Origin: Cacajao melanocephalus
Taxonomy: Eukaryota > Chordata > Mammalia > Primates > Pitheciidae
NCBI GenBank assembly: GCA_963573385.1
Contig: CAUYLG010017953.1
Location: 1-64,000 of the forward strand
Reading direction: 5' to 3'
Length of the DNA stretch: 64,000 bases
Numbering within the stretch: position 1 is the first letter of the stretch; each line of letters opens with the position of its first letter. This document shows positions 40,771-52,800 of the stretch, piece after piece. The notes beneath the pieces are model-generated. The model had not been told where the DNA came from. It worked only from the letters and a program-made list of their open reading frames with translations, and made no database searches. The translations under genes were made by a program, and so were the position numbers.

Positions 40771-42278
40771 AACAGAAGCTCCTTCTCGATAGCACCCTGT
40801 AATTCTGAAGGGAGGGAATGCCTACTTTACAGGCAAACATGGAAATCTTGAGGTAGAATAGCTTTTCCTATTACACAGACTGGATCATCACATTTTTGCC
40901 TTTGGGCTTGAATCTATTTGACAGAGAAGCCCTTAAAATTTTTTCTGCTAAAATTCAAAGCTTAATAACCAATATTGACCTTAAACAAGCCAAGGGTCAG
41001 GGGAGAGAGAGTTCTTATATTTCAAGAAAAAATACTTTATGTAGGAAAGGCAGCAATAAGTAGTAGAAAAGACCTTTGAATTTGGATGGAGAAGGCTGTA
41101 AGTCCTTCTTACAGCTGCTGATTCCCACTAATTGTACTAATTGCCTAGATAATCCCTAATGCCTTTTTCTAGTTCTAAAACTTTACAACTCTCATTTGGT
41201 TTTAGAACCATCTTAATTCGGTTTCATTTTCCCTTTCTCTTTCAGCCTCCTCACCTTTTTCTCTGCTCTCAAGATGTTCCCTGTTTTTATTTATTATTTA
41301 TTTTAATAGCCCTCTCTAACCTTTCCCTTTGTGCATTTACATTAATCTCTTGAATATGTAACCCATAAAGTGACCTACTTGCTTTTAGTTGTAATTTTAT
41401 ACATAATCAGATAATAATAGCATTTTAGTATCTAACGTAGTCCTTTTTTTGACATTTTGTTCAATTTAAATTGGAATAGTTCTTTCATTCAAATGAATGA
41501 ATGAATGGTAAATGTTCAGTTCTTAATGCTAGGTCAGGAGAGAATAAAAATTAAGAAAAGACGTCCTTTCCAAACGTTAATAAGTATAGCTTAATTTGTG
41601 TGTCAAATTAGGAATGGCTTTCAATAATGGGTATGTTAAATAATACCTTCCTATAATTAATCTAGTGCTGGAACTTTCTCACCATGTAATTCCCTAACCC
41701 TTTCAATATACCATAAATCAGACAATATCAACATGTTAATGTTGCATCTAATTAGGTATCCTTCTTGCTACTTGAGAGTTAAAAAATTTATTTCCTGTCA
41801 TTAGTTAATAAACATATAAACAGTTTCAAAAAGATGTATATATAATTTCATATATTGTGTGGAAATCTAACTACACAGTACTTAATGCACATGTAGCATC
41901 TAATGTTCAACAGGAAACACACATCTATTTATATCTAGGAACTAAAATTCACTGTGTATCATAGTGGGTTGATACCTTAGGAGTCACATAACTCAAAACA
42001 CAAATAAACTCTCTTCTTTGACATGTGAGCAATTGAATTTATCCAGTCAATAATGAATAACGCAGAGATAGAGTGGGAGGTATATTTCCTCTCAATTAAC
42101 TGTTTTCTGGTTGTCAGTTTTAGATTGTTTTCTAACAACTTGTTGTTTCTAATAAATCGTATTCTGCTGTGTTCAATTGTACCCCTTCTGATCTACACTG
42201 GTGACAGGTCTTTCTAAAAGGCAAATCACATCATGTTACTTCCTAATTATGATCTTTATGCAGCATGGTTGCCTGAAG
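40771..42278. other. Unassigned AT-rich sequence
   Basis: A short GAAT/AATG repeat lies at about 41490-41508. No gene recognised; the open frame at 41159-41353 has no family resemblance. Confidence 0.45.
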
Positions 42279-42460
42279 CATTGATTTTCAACACTGGCCA
42301 CATACTAGACGTTGAAAACAAAACCAGACAAAAACTATTGATGCCCAAGCCCCTTCCTAAGCCTGTTCAGTATGAATCTTTACTGTTAGAGCCTGGCCAT
42401 AGTCATTTTAAAATTAGTATGCCCTGATGATTCCAAACACAGTCATTCTTGGGAACAAGA
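42279..42460 (+). mobile_element. MER5A-type hAT-Charlie element
   Basis: Left end 'cattgattttcaacactggc' is a decayed CAGTGGTTCTCAACCCTGGC; the right end near 'cattcttgggaacaagag' is a decayed complement. The length of about 182 bases fits MER5A. Confidence 0.6.
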
Positions 42461-43194
42461 GGCTACATCCTTAAACTGATTTCTTCTGCATGGCATATAA
42501 GAAGGATCTGACACCAGAGACTACCTCCCTTGTCTCCAGATTCTCTTCCCAACTGCACTTCATTTAAAAAAGTACATGGACACACAGGCACACACAAATA
42601 CCTACATGCATGTGCCAATACCCTATGCTTAGTTGCTTTTAAACTCATTCATGTTTCACAAATGAGCCTCAGATGAGATTTAAAATCTAGGTTAATGTGG
42701 TCAATAGTAGTTCTGGATCATCCAGCCACTCAGTCAGAGGCAACTCCAAGAGGACTCTGCTTTGTTCAGATGGCTTGCTCTGGTAGAAAAGAACTCTGCC
42801 CCACCCACCCCTCCCCTTCCTGGAACCTACCTGGAGCCCTGATCCCACCAGAATGGGTAGTGGGCTGACCAGACCATTCTGTGCAGGCTCAGTACAGCCA
42901 GTCAACTGGACTTGTAGAGTAAAACTGCCTCCACACCTGAGGGAAGGACCATGTTATATTTCCTTACTCTGAGCTTCAATCACCTGAGGACCAGATATGA
43001 AGCAAAGCCCAGCTGTTTATTTCCAGTGTCCAACATTTTACATGCTGCTAGAATTCTGCCAGGCCTGCTTATCTGCCCTTCTCCACAAATCAGTTGGAGA
43101 AAATATCCTCCAAGATTCATGTCCTGCTTTGCTCTAGAACTAGCAAAATGCTTTGTTAATAGTAGCCGTACACTAAAGTTTGTTGAAAAATGAA
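42461..43194. other. Unassigned sequence
   Basis: Slightly GC-richer at 42690-42960. No exon, repeat or RNA gene recognised. Confidence 0.45.
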
Positions 43195-43380
43195 TGACAA
43201 TAACAGTAATAATAGCTTCTTATGTACCAGGGAGTGAACTATATACTTTTAATATGCTATCTTTTATATTATAATTTATTATAGTTTTTATTTTTAAAAA
43301 GTCTGTATGTGAGTAGTATTATCTCCATATACTAATGAGAAAATGGAAAAATTTAGAAAACAAGGTAACTTGTCCATGAA
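43195..43380 (-). mobile_element. MIR SINE, antisense, first of two
   Basis: Antisense MIR blocks in order: 'gtaataatagcttcttatg' (tail side), 'actaatgagaaaatgg' and 'aacaaggtaacttgtccatg' (core side). Confidence 0.6.
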
Positions 43381-43384
43381 AATT

Positions 43385-43660
43385 ATCATCATTATCATCA
43401 CAAACTAATATTGACTGAGTTTTCCCTCTGCTATTTAGTAAACTAAGTACCTTACATATAATAACTCATTTAATACTTACTACTCCCATGTAAGTCATGT
43501 ACTAATATTATCCCTGTTTTATAAATGGGGAAATTGGGACAGGGAGAAGAAAACCTGCCCAAAGCCACTCAGCTATTAAGAGTCAGAGTTTGGGTTGAAA
43601 CACAGGCAGTGTGATCTCTGACCAGTATCTTAATTATAACTTAGTGCACTGTTATTTAAA
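43385..43660 (-). mobile_element. MIR SINE, antisense, second of two
   Basis: Well-preserved antisense MIR: 'ataactcatttaatacttac', 'ccctgttttataaatgggg', 'aacctgcccaaagccactca', 'gctattaagagtcagagttt', then 'cacaggcagtgtgatctctg'. It abuts the first MIR with only a few bases between. Confidence 0.82.
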
Positions 43661-44663
43661 CATAGGACTCTGACTTTAACTCCCTTATTTTCATCTCTGT
43701 TTAATGAAACAGAATCATTCTCTAACTCACAAAAATTGTTCCTTTTCTGAAAATTGGAAGTAATCATTCCTAGTCTTTCATGTAACACACAAAATGTAGA
43801 TTTCAGAAATGAATATATGGAGACAGAAATATATCTAGGTTATATTGAATTTAAAAAATGAGCAGTAGTTTTGCTGTGACCTGAGAAATTATAAATACAT
43901 TTAATTAATAAAACCAATTTAATTAACCAAAGCATTTACAAAGACTACGTTGTATTATTCCCTTAGAGAACTTTATTTATTTGCCCATTGGTGCAAGCCC
44001 ATTGCCTCATATTTTGGGGGATATTTTAAGGAACTATCTCTATGAATCTCTGTGCTTTGCTTGTGCATGTTTGCTTTTGAGGTGGTTGTGTATGATTTCC
44101 AGAGTGTTTTCTTAATTGGAACCATTGGGGAAACATCTTTCTCATCTCATTTTCACTGAAAGTTGTGCCTCCCCTGAGAAAATGAGTTGCTTTAATCTTA
44201 TGAACCTGTGAATCATGTAGCATATTTTGATTACCCCTTTATTCTGGATGGTAAAAGTCACATAGACAAATTTATGACATAGCTTAAACAAATATTTAGG
44301 CAGCTACAGCTCAAATTTGGTATATTAACTTTAATGCAATCTGTATTTTGCATTCCTACATTTATTTCATTATGGATGTTAAAATTTCTTGTAAGCTAAG
44401 GCTATGTAAAAATGTAATTGTTAGTGTCCATATTCGCAGAGAAATTTGCCTTACTGTAGTTTGCTTTGATTCTATCACACTGGCAATAGCACAATCTATT
44501 TTTTGGAGATTGAAAGCACTGAGTATCTAAAATGGAAATAATCAAAATATGAAGATTCTTAAATTTTCAGGGTATAGGAAAAGGAAATGTTATTTTGCCC
44601 GGAGGGACTAAGTGTGCAAGTATAAGACAACTATATTCAAATAGTAATAGCTGTGACCATCAA
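43661..44663. other. Unassigned sequence
   Basis: No gene or repeat recognised in about 1 kb. Confidence 0.45.
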
Positions 44664-44915
44664 CTGGATGCTAATGGCTAAGTGCACAAATTCTGGAACC
44701 AGATCCTTGGGTTCAAATCCTGCCTTTTCTTATTATTGAAGTAACCAAGTGAGTTGCTAAATGTCTCTGTGTCTCAGTTCTTTTGTTTGCATAATGGAGA
44801 CAACAGTTCCTACTGTATAAGGTTTTTGTAACAGTCAAATGAGTTTATCTACATAAACTTCTTAGAACTGTGTCTATAAGCACTATAAAAGTGTTGGATG
44901 TTATTATTTGTTGAA
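44664..44915 (+). mobile_element. MIR SINE, near full length
   Basis: MIR on the + strand: 'gcacaaattctggaaccaga', 'cttgggttcaaatcctgcc', 'gtgtctcagttcttttg', 'cataatggagacaacag', 'cagtcaaatgagttt' and the 3' end 'gttattatttgttgaa'. About 250 bases. Confidence 0.85.
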
Positions 44916-45071
44916 TTTTTCACAAGGGTTCATATTATCAAGAATGATGATATAAGTATGGGTAGAAAGAAAGGAATGAAGAGGAATTAAATGGAGAGGA
45001 ATTACTGGGAGGTCAGTTAATTATTACTCCAGGGAGCTATAGCCAAAGTAAGTTCTTTAAGACAAGGTACA

Positions 45072-45413
45072 ATTTAAAGCAGCAGTCCCCAACCCTTGGG
45101 CCTGTTAGGAACAGGGCCACACAGCAGAAAGCGAGCAGCCTGACAGAGAGCATTGCCGCCTGAACTCAGCCTACTGTCAAATCAGCGGTGGCATTCGATT
45201 CTCATAAGGGCTGGAACCCTATTATGAACTGCGCATGTGAGGGATATAGGTTGAGTGTCCCTGTAAGAATGCAACTAATGCCTGATGATCTGAGGTGGAA
45301 CAGTTTCATCCCTAAAACATTCCCCACCAACTCTCCCCCATCAGTCTATGGAAAATTGTCTTTCATGAAATTGGTCCCTGGTGCCAAAAAGGTTGGGGTC
45401 CGCTGATTTAAAG
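45072..45413 (-). mobile_element. MER1-type hAT-Charlie element with perfect 8-base TSD
   Basis: The element occupies 45080-45405 (326 bases). Its ends are inverted repeats: CAGCAGTCCCCAACC on the left, and GGTTGGGGTCCGCTG on the right, whose complement is CAGCGGACCCCAACC (two mismatches in 15). The TSD atttaaag is identical at 45072-45079 and 45406-45413, the 8-base length expected for hAT. The interior matches the MER1 group ('aacagggccacacagcag', 'gattctcataagggctgg', 'ttggtccctggtgcc') and encodes no transposase, so it is non-autonomous. Confidence 0.93.
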
Positions 45414-45507
45414 GACAAAGAGAAAGACTGGAAGTCACGATAACCCAAGCATGACAGTAGCTCCACTTTCAAATTCTGGCATACAGAGGTAGGAAGAAAG
45501 TCTAGCT

Positions 45508-45612
45508 TCCACCTCAGGGGGCTGCAGGGGAATAGTATTAGCTTAGAAACCAGTTTTCAGTTAAGGACAGGTGATGCAGAAGTTAAACAAATTTGAAGAT
45601 TGTAGGTATTTC
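45508..45612 (+). repeat. Local repeat pair, copy 1
   Basis: Shares ordered blocks with 46356-46445: a ggGGGCTGCAgGGgAATaGTATT-like core and TTTCAGTTAAGG, followed by a TTTGAAG segment. Likely a fragment of an old repeat I cannot name. Confidence 0.55.
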
Positions 45613-45613
45613 A

Positions 45614-46355
45614 TATTATCTAACTATCTACTCAAAGTTACAGTTTTCAAACTAGCTTTCATGCTAACCTGTTATTCTCTGTGCTGACAGCTGCTCTAGG
45701 TGTGTTTTGTAATTATTTCATTTCTTTAGTAATCCCTCTTTGGTTTTCATGTATATTTCACCCTTCGTCTGAATGATGGCTAGCTGCTTAAATTTCTCAG
45801 GTTTTAAATCTTCTGACCTTTTGCTATTATTGGGCTTGGTGCTCTATATAAGTGTGTCCTTTTTATATCTGAAGTGGAAACCACAGCTTATTTTGTATAG
45901 TTGGTGCCAATGTGAAGGAAGCTATTCTTCTGCAGTCTGCCAAAAGGGCAATTATTGATGTTATTGCTTAAATTTTATCCACTTGAGGACGAAAACATAT
46001 TACTCTAAAAATTCATCATCATCTAGATGCCAGACCTCACCAAAAACACCACTCAATTTAGAAATAATTGTGTAGTAAAAGAGAAACTAAGAGATTGTAT
46101 TATTGACTGGGAGGCATTTAACATCTATCCTTTTCTTCCCTTTTCATACCACAGGAATCTGAGGGGGAATAAAAAGAACAACTATGGGTCCACATTGATT
46201 TTATTTGGTGTTTGGGGCATTAAAAAATCAGAGATGCTGAAAATAATTAAGACACCTGGAGGCAATACTAATCAATACCCTCCATTTCATTGTAACGCTT
46301 ACTAAATATATCCTTAAAGCCATAACTCAATTTCGGGTACATGCATAAACAGCTC
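45614..46355. other. Unassigned sequence
   Basis: No gene recognised; the open frame at 46027-46305 (92 residues, acidic and Asn-rich) has no identifiable domain. Confidence 0.45.
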
Positions 46356-46445
46356 CTCCCAAGAGGGCTGCAAGGAAATGGTATTTTCTTGGGAGCTAGG
46401 TTTCAGTTAAGGTAAAACATGTTTGAAGGAAAATTATAGGGACTT
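46356..46445 (+). repeat. Local repeat pair, copy 2
   Basis: Homologous to 45508-45612 in the same orientation. Sequence continuing to about 46560 ('ccacaggagtttcagaggga') may belong to the same unnamed old element. Confidence 0.55.
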
Positions 46446-46896
46446 GTTGGTGATTCCACAGGAGTTTCAGAGGGAACCGTGGAAAAGTTTTACAGAGCTC
46501 AGGTTAGAAATACACAGAAGAGTAATGTGGTAAAATACAACAGATGGGAATTTTGGGCTTCTGGAAATTAGCTATGCACGGCTAAAAGGCATGATGGAAT
46601 TAGTCTTGAAAATTGTTTAAAGGGAGGCAATCTATCAATTCAAGGTAGATTGAATCAGCTTCATGAACTGGGGCTTCTGAACAAACTACTGCCTCCTGGG
46701 ACCCCGGGTGGTGGATGCAGAGGAAGAAAGACAATCTCACAGGGAACACTTGGTAAGGTGAAAACATCTGTGATATTTTTTTCCTAGCCAGATATAGAAG
46801 GTGTGGCAGCACCAGAAAAACATGGTAAGTGATAGTCCTTCAGAAGATTTATTTTTTTCTCTTCTGTTCATTTTGTTAAAATGAAAGAGAAGAGAC
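46446..46896. other. Unassigned sequence
   Basis: A local GC-rich spot lies at about 46690-46720. No gene or named repeat. Confidence 0.4.
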
Positions 46897-47165
46897 AGCT
46901 GGGCATGGTGGCTCAAATCTGTAATACCAGCACTTTGAGAGGCTGAGGTGGGAGGGTCGCTTGAGCCCAGAAGTTTAACACTAGCTTGTATAAAATAGAG
47001 AGATCCCAGTCTCTACAAAAAGTTGGAAAAAAAATTAGCTTGGTGTGATGCCAGGGATTGCTTGAGCCCATGAGGTCAAGGCTGCAGTGACCCATGATCA
47101 TACCACTGTATTCCAGTCTTGGTGACAAAGCAAGATTCTGTTTCAAATAAAAAATACATAAATAA
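46897..47165 (+). mobile_element. Old Alu (AluJ-like) with internal deletion
   Basis: The left monomer is complete. In the right monomer the sequence jumps from 'agcttggtgtgatgcc' to 'agggattgcttgagccc', skipping about 45 bases that normally include the 'cccagctact' block. High divergence fits an old Alu. An imperfect TSD may be aaaatgaaagagaag (46878-46892) and aaaatgagagagagc (47185-47199). Confidence 0.88.
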
Positions 47166-47199
47166 AAGAAAGTAAACAAGAAAGAAAATGAGAGAGAGC

Positions 47200-48344
47200 A
47201 TGCATAAAATAAATTTATCCTTTAACGGTCCAGAGACACATGGAATAAATGGATACATTACTGAAAACTTGTCCAATTATGGAATACATGCCTTGCTTTT
47301 AGTAAACTTCCTGCTGTTTGGGAAGAAAGCTGAGATGTGTAAGGAAAAGGCGTAAAAACAAAAAGCTGATAACATTAGAATAATAGCACAGACCATGGTT
47401 CTGAGGTGTGAAGGAATTCTCACAGTAGAGATCTTGAGAGGTTAAAGTGACTAGACTACAGAGACACCATTGTGAAGGAGCTAGAGGTGTAATCAGAGGC
47501 TTTGTCTCAAGAGTCATTTTAAGCCACATTTTAAGTAGTGAGTTAAAATAATGTTTGCTTTGTAAGGAGTTAGAAGTATAGGGAAATAAATAATAAGGCT
47601 GTAGCAAGTCTAGTATATAGGAATTTGCAATAATTGTGGAATGCAATTATCATCTGAGATTATCCTGTCCAAGTATCCATGTCTTATAGGAAGTAGGTAT
47701 AGTCCCCACAATTTCTTTGAATTCTTGATGGCTTATGTTCTGATAGTCATTTCTGGACTGGATTTCTGACTGCTTTTGGGTTCTTGGTCTGTCACGTTCC
47801 CCTTTCCATTGCTGAATCCTTTTCTGCCCTGAACTACTTTAGCCACGTATTACAGCTCATTTTCCATGCTTTCTTCAATACAACATTCCCACAAAACATT
47901 TTTGATTTGGTAACTTTTGCAGGGGCTTTTTTAGTGCTGGGAACAGTGGCCCATCACACAATAAAAATAACTAATTAAAATTAGACACCATTGTGTGTAA
48001 AAGTATTGGGCCATCCATCCCCACAGCCAGGAATTTTATATCAAGGGGCACGTCCTCCTATCTGCTACCCATTTCATCTACACCCTAGCCCTCAGTACTC
48101 TGCTCATATCTCCCAGTTCCTCAAACTGCTTTCAAACTACTGAAGTTAGATGAATTGTATATGCAGAACAATTTAGCTGTCACTCTGTCACTATCATATT
48201 ATCTCCTGCCCCTCATGGAAATATTTTTCTCAAAAAAGAAATCAATTAACCACAGAAATAAATTACAACAATATTGTAGTACACAGAGGATTCGTGTGGC
48301 TGTAAACAGCATATTTTTGTATCTGTAAAAAAACACAGGCAACG
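47200..48344. other. Unassigned sequence
   Basis: About 1.1 kb with no recognised gene or repeat. Confidence 0.45.
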
Positions 48345-50055
48345 ATTGCCCATTTTAAAACAGGGTTATTAGTTCTTTTGTTGTTGAGCTGTTTGAGTTC
48401 CTTATATGTTTTGGATCTTAAACCCTTATCAGATGCAGTTTGCAAAAAATATTCTCCTATTCTGCAGGTTGTCTCTTTCTCTGTTGTCTCCCTTACCATG
48501 CAAGAGCTTTTTCATTTGATGTAATGTAATTTATCTATATTTGCTTTGGTTGCCTGTACTTTTATTAAAAAAAAAAAAAAATCCTTGTCTAGGCTAATGT
48601 CATGGAGCTTTTCCCCAAGATTTCTTCTAGCAGTTTCATAGTTTGGGTTCCACATTTAATTCTTCAATCCATGATGAGTTACTTTTTGCCTATGGCAGGA
48701 GGTAGAATAGAGCCTAGTTTTATTGTTCTGTCTTTCTGTGTCCAGTTGTCTCAGCACCATTTTTTGAACTGGTTACCCTTTCTGCATTGTGTGTACTTGG
48801 CACACTTGTCAAATATCTCTTCGTTGTAGATGCATGGGTTTATTTCTGGATTTCCTGTTTCGTTCCATTGGCCTATGTGTCTATTTTTTATGCCAGTCGC
48901 ATGCTATTTTGCTTACTAAAACTTTGTAGTATATTTAAAAATTACAAGTATTATGCCACCACCTTTGTTCTTTTTGCTCAAGATTTCTTTATCTATCCAT
49001 GGGCTTTTGTGGTTCCATATGAGTTTTAGAATTTTTTTTTATGTCTATGAAGAATGGCATTGGTATTTAGATAGGGGATGCATTGAATCAGCAGATTACT
49101 TTGGATAGTATGAACATTTTAAACAATATTAATCCTTCCAAAAAAAGAAGACAGATAAATGGCCAAGAGGTATATGAAAAAGTTCTCAACATCACTAATT
49201 ATTAGCAAAATGCAAATCAAAACTACCATAAGATATCTCCTTGCTGCAGTCAGAATGGCTACCATCAAAAAATCAAGAGGTACATAAATGTTAGTGAGGA
49301 TCTGGAGAAAAAGGAACCCTTACACACTGCTGTTGGGAATGTAAATTAGTACAGCCACGATCAAAAACTCAGAAGAAAAATAGAACTACTATGTGATCCA
49401 GCAACCCCATTACTGGCTATTTATCTAAATTAAATAAGTCAGTTTGTCAATAAGATATCTATATTCATGTTTATTACAGTACTATTAATAATGGCCATGA
49501 TATGAAATCAACCTACATGTCCATCATTGAATAAATGCATAAAGAAAATGTGGTATATATACACAATGGAGTACTATTCATCCATACAAAAAATGATATC
49601 TTGACATTTGCAGCAACATGCAGAAACTTGGGAGACATCATATTAAGTGAAATAAGCCAGACACGGGAGGACAAAGACTGCATGATTTCATTCATATGTG
49701 GCATCTAAAAAGTTGTTCTCACAGAAGAATAGAGTAGAATCATGGTTAACACAAGAGGAAAGGCAAGGGAAGGCGAGATGGTGAAAGACTGTGCAAAGTT
49801 ACAGTTAGTTAAGAAAAATAAATTCTGGTGTTCTGTTGCACAGTAAAATAACTGGCATTAACAATAATGAATTGTACATTTCAAAATAGCTAGAAGATAG
49901 GTTACTGAATGTTCTCATCACAAAGAAATTATAAATGTTTAAGGGAATGAATATGCTAGTTACACAGATTTGATCATTATATAATTTATACATGTATCAA
50001 AACATCACCGTGTACCCCATAAATATGTGAAATTATTATATGTTAATCACAAGTT
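48345..50055 (+). mobile_element. Older LINE-1 with large 5' inversion
   Basis: About 48345-49139 is antisense L1 ORF2 (for example 'gttccttatatgttttggat', 'ggcctatgtgtctatttttt', 'gtggttccatatgagtttta'). At about 49140-49144 the strand flips and 49144-50055 is sense ORF2 C-terminus plus an L1M-type 3' UTR ending 'cataaatatgtgaaatta'. In linear ORF2 order the antisense block ends about 25 bases before the sense block begins, so the two arms come from one RNA by twin priming. A T(n)/A(14) interruption near 48566 is internal. Frames are broken. Confidence 0.88.
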
Positions 50056-50276
50056 TCAAATAACACCCCACAGAAAACTAGTGCAGTTTACTGAGAAAAT
50101 AAAACATCAAAGGAGGTTTGTAATAGGAATTGCATTCAAATGGAGTAAATCACATATTCTATTTTACCCACTAACATCTGGGCAATTTTCCAATGCAATA
50201 AGAATTCAACAAATTTATGAACTATTACTAGAGCATGCAGGCTTCTTTTTAAAATTGTGTGTAAAGATTGTTTACT

Positions 50277-50588
50277 AGCTGGAAGAGGTAACTTATACTT
50301 GTAATCCTAGCATTTTGGAAGGCTGAAGTGGGCGAATCGCTTGAGCCCAGGAGTTCAAGACCAGCCTGGGTAACATGGTGAAACTTGGGCTCTACAAAAA
50401 ATGTAAAAATTAGCTGAACATGGTTGCAGACATCTGTGGTCACAGTTACTCAAGAGGCTGAGGTGGGAGGATTGCTTAAGCCTCAGGAGCTTGAGGCTGC
50501 AGTGAGTTGAGATTGTACCATTGCACCCCAGCCTGGGCAACAGAGCAAGCCCTGTCTCAAAAAATAAAAAATTTAAAAATTTAAAAAT
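50277..50588 (+). mobile_element. Old Alu (AluJ-like)
   Basis: Full-length dimeric Alu, well diverged ('agctggaagaggtaacttat' for the 5' end), with an A/T-rich tail to about 50588. Confidence 0.93.
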
Positions 50589-51295
50589 GACTTTTTACTG
50601 GTACTTAAAATGTACAAAATTAATAAGTTAATAACTACAATTTTTGTAACTATTTACTTTTACCGATTTTTATTCTCTAATCCAACTATAGCACATGGTA
50701 AAGAAAGATAGATGGGGAAATATAAAACCAGACTTTTAAAAGAAGTTTGCTTTTAAGATCTGCAGCTGAGATGTGAGATAGAGGAGCTTAGCCTAAAGGA
50801 AATGCATTTGTTTCTATGTCACTGCTCATAAATCTAGTTATACTTTTCTTTTCCTTGTTTTTGAACTTTCCAGACTAGAAAAGTTTTACTAAGATAACAG
50901 AATATACTTTTATGTATCCTTTAGAGCAGCTTTCTGGTTAGAAATATAAGCAGTTGCATTTTTAAATAACTTTTTTTAAAAAACAAACTATAGTCATCAA
51001 TAAATTCACCTACCTTTGCCTAAATTCAGTATCTTGCAAAGAAACATATTTGATTTCCAATCCCAACTATGATTTTGAGTTCTTGAATGAGCAGCCATTG
51101 ATTCTGGAATCAATCATTCGGGTTGTTTTATTGGAGTGATCACTTAAGCCTAGGAGAGTATTTTTCCAAGTTCAGGATTCATCCAGGCAGTGCTGGTTTT
51201 AGGAATTACTTTGCATTTTATTGAGTATGCTCATATAAATATGTGACAAATAAAATGTAACTTGTAATTCATTTCTGATAAAGTTTATCTGAAAA
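50589..51295. other. Unassigned AT-rich sequence
   Basis: No feature recognised. Confidence 0.45.
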
Positions 51296-51642
51296 TAAAT
51301 TACCCTTGAACAACATGGGTTTGATCAGCATAGGTCCACTTATATGCAGTTTTAAAAATAAATATATTGGAAATTTTTGGGAGATTTGTGACATTTTGAG
51401 AAAACTCACAGATGAACTGCATAATATAAAAAGTCAGACAAATAAGAGAAAGGTATGTCATGAATGCATAAAATATATGTAGATACTAGTTCATTTGTTA
51501 AATTGACTATGTTGTCAATAAATCTTCTGGTCAACAGTAGGCTACTAGTTGTAAGTTTTGGGGAACCCAAAAGATATATATAGATTTTTTTCTGCATAAG
51601 GGTGCCGCCCCTAATCTCTGCATTGTTCAATGGTCAACTGTA
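51296..51642 (+). mobile_element. Tigger/MER2-type mariner element
   Basis: The right end 'attgttcaatggtcaactg' (to 51640) is followed by TA; the left end 'ttacccttgaacaacatggg' is its inverted partner, preceded by TA at 51296-51297. Internal blocks 'ggtccacttatatgcag', 'ggtcaacagtaggctactag' and 'gtgccgcccctaatctctg' are those of the MER2/Tigger group. At about 343 bases it is an internally deleted copy without transposase. Confidence 0.85.
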
Positions 51643-52559
51643 TTGCTATTTTAGTCACTATTGAATTGATCTCATAAATATTGGTGAAATCATTGATTTA
51701 ACTGATAATTTATTGTACATGGCATTAGAGTCAGTCCACAAGGGGGCTCCCTTGTTCTAATTTTCAGAATTTTCCCTTAAAATGGATTATGACACTTTGG
51801 AAGATTTTTTTTGTCTCTGCATAGAATTTAATAAACCAATTTAAAATGCACCAGAAACTCTGAAATATATTAATGGGTCACATTAACCTGAAAGAAAGAA
51901 GTACAGCCTCCACACTCTCTGGGGCATGCCACTTTCTTTAGTGAAAATCATTCTTTACTGAATGTCAACTATGACAAAGTTGTGCTTCTCTAAGTTGTGC
52001 AAAACCAACTATATCACTGATTGCATAAACACTGCAAAACAAATAACATAATTGCAATGGTTAAAATCTGTAAGACTCTCAGGATTTCCAAATGACAACA
52101 TACTATTTCAAATGGGCAGACACGTAGCACACAAAACTAGACTTTTGATTTATAAAAACGTTTTTATAACATCTTTCTTTAAAAAATCCTATTCTTTCAA
52201 TAAATTATGATTTGATAGCATTTGGAAATGCTTAAAAATTTCTATTCAGTTAAGCATCTATTAGTCACCTTTTCAGGAATGCCACTGTTTATTCAGTTTG
52301 GTTCAAAAAAGATTTGAGTGCTGTTTTCATAACAAATACTGTTTTAAAAACCAGAGAGGTTTTATATATGAAGAAGAACTGATACCCCCAAACAGCTTAG
52401 AGTTTCCTAGTGGAGAGTGAAACACACAGACAGACAGCAAAATGATGGGGGAGCTGAATAATACAGCGAGGTTTGCATCTTGATAAGCCAGAAAAGAAGA
52501 CTGAATTTATTTTAGGTTTAACTATATCTGAATACAATGCATTGTTTGACCTTTTTAAG
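51643..52559. other. Unassigned sequence
   Basis: Mostly AT-rich. A block at about 52390-52450 resembles part of a common old repeat but I cannot name it. Confidence 0.4.
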
Positions 52560-52800
52560 ACAAATCTTTGTTGCTTCTTTTGCCTTGTACCCGTCGATGG
52601 GCATCATAATTTTTGCGCATCCTCTTATATTGTCCTCATACCGTGCAGTGGGTATGACCATTAGCTTCCATTTCAGGCCTTTGAGCACTACTATTTCCCC
52701 TGTCAACAATGGAGGATTAAACAATCCCTGCTCCCAGTTCGGCCTCGAGGTGGCGCACAAGTCTTTTTCGTTATAAAGCTGACGTCACACCTCTGATTTA
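52560..52800. promoter_or_regulatory. CpG-retaining patch with CTCF-like and CRE motifs
   Basis: Within CpG-poor surroundings this patch keeps about nine CpGs, including 'cccgtcgatgg', 'ttgcgcatc', 'ataccgtgc' and 'cggcctcgaggtggcgc'. The last, at 52740-52757, fits the CTCF core (CC..C.AGGTGGCGC). A perfect CRE palindrome TGACGTCA lies at 52780-52787, preceded by TATAAAG at 52773-52779. Overlapping open frames on both strands (52473-52776) resemble no protein I know. The motifs are seen directly; regulatory activity is inference. Confidence 0.45.

Noticed and set aside
52518..52760. Possible 80-residue protein on the minus strand in the CpG-retaining patch
   Set aside because: An overlapping frame of equal length is open on the plus strand, no domain is recognisable, and no splice or start context supports it.
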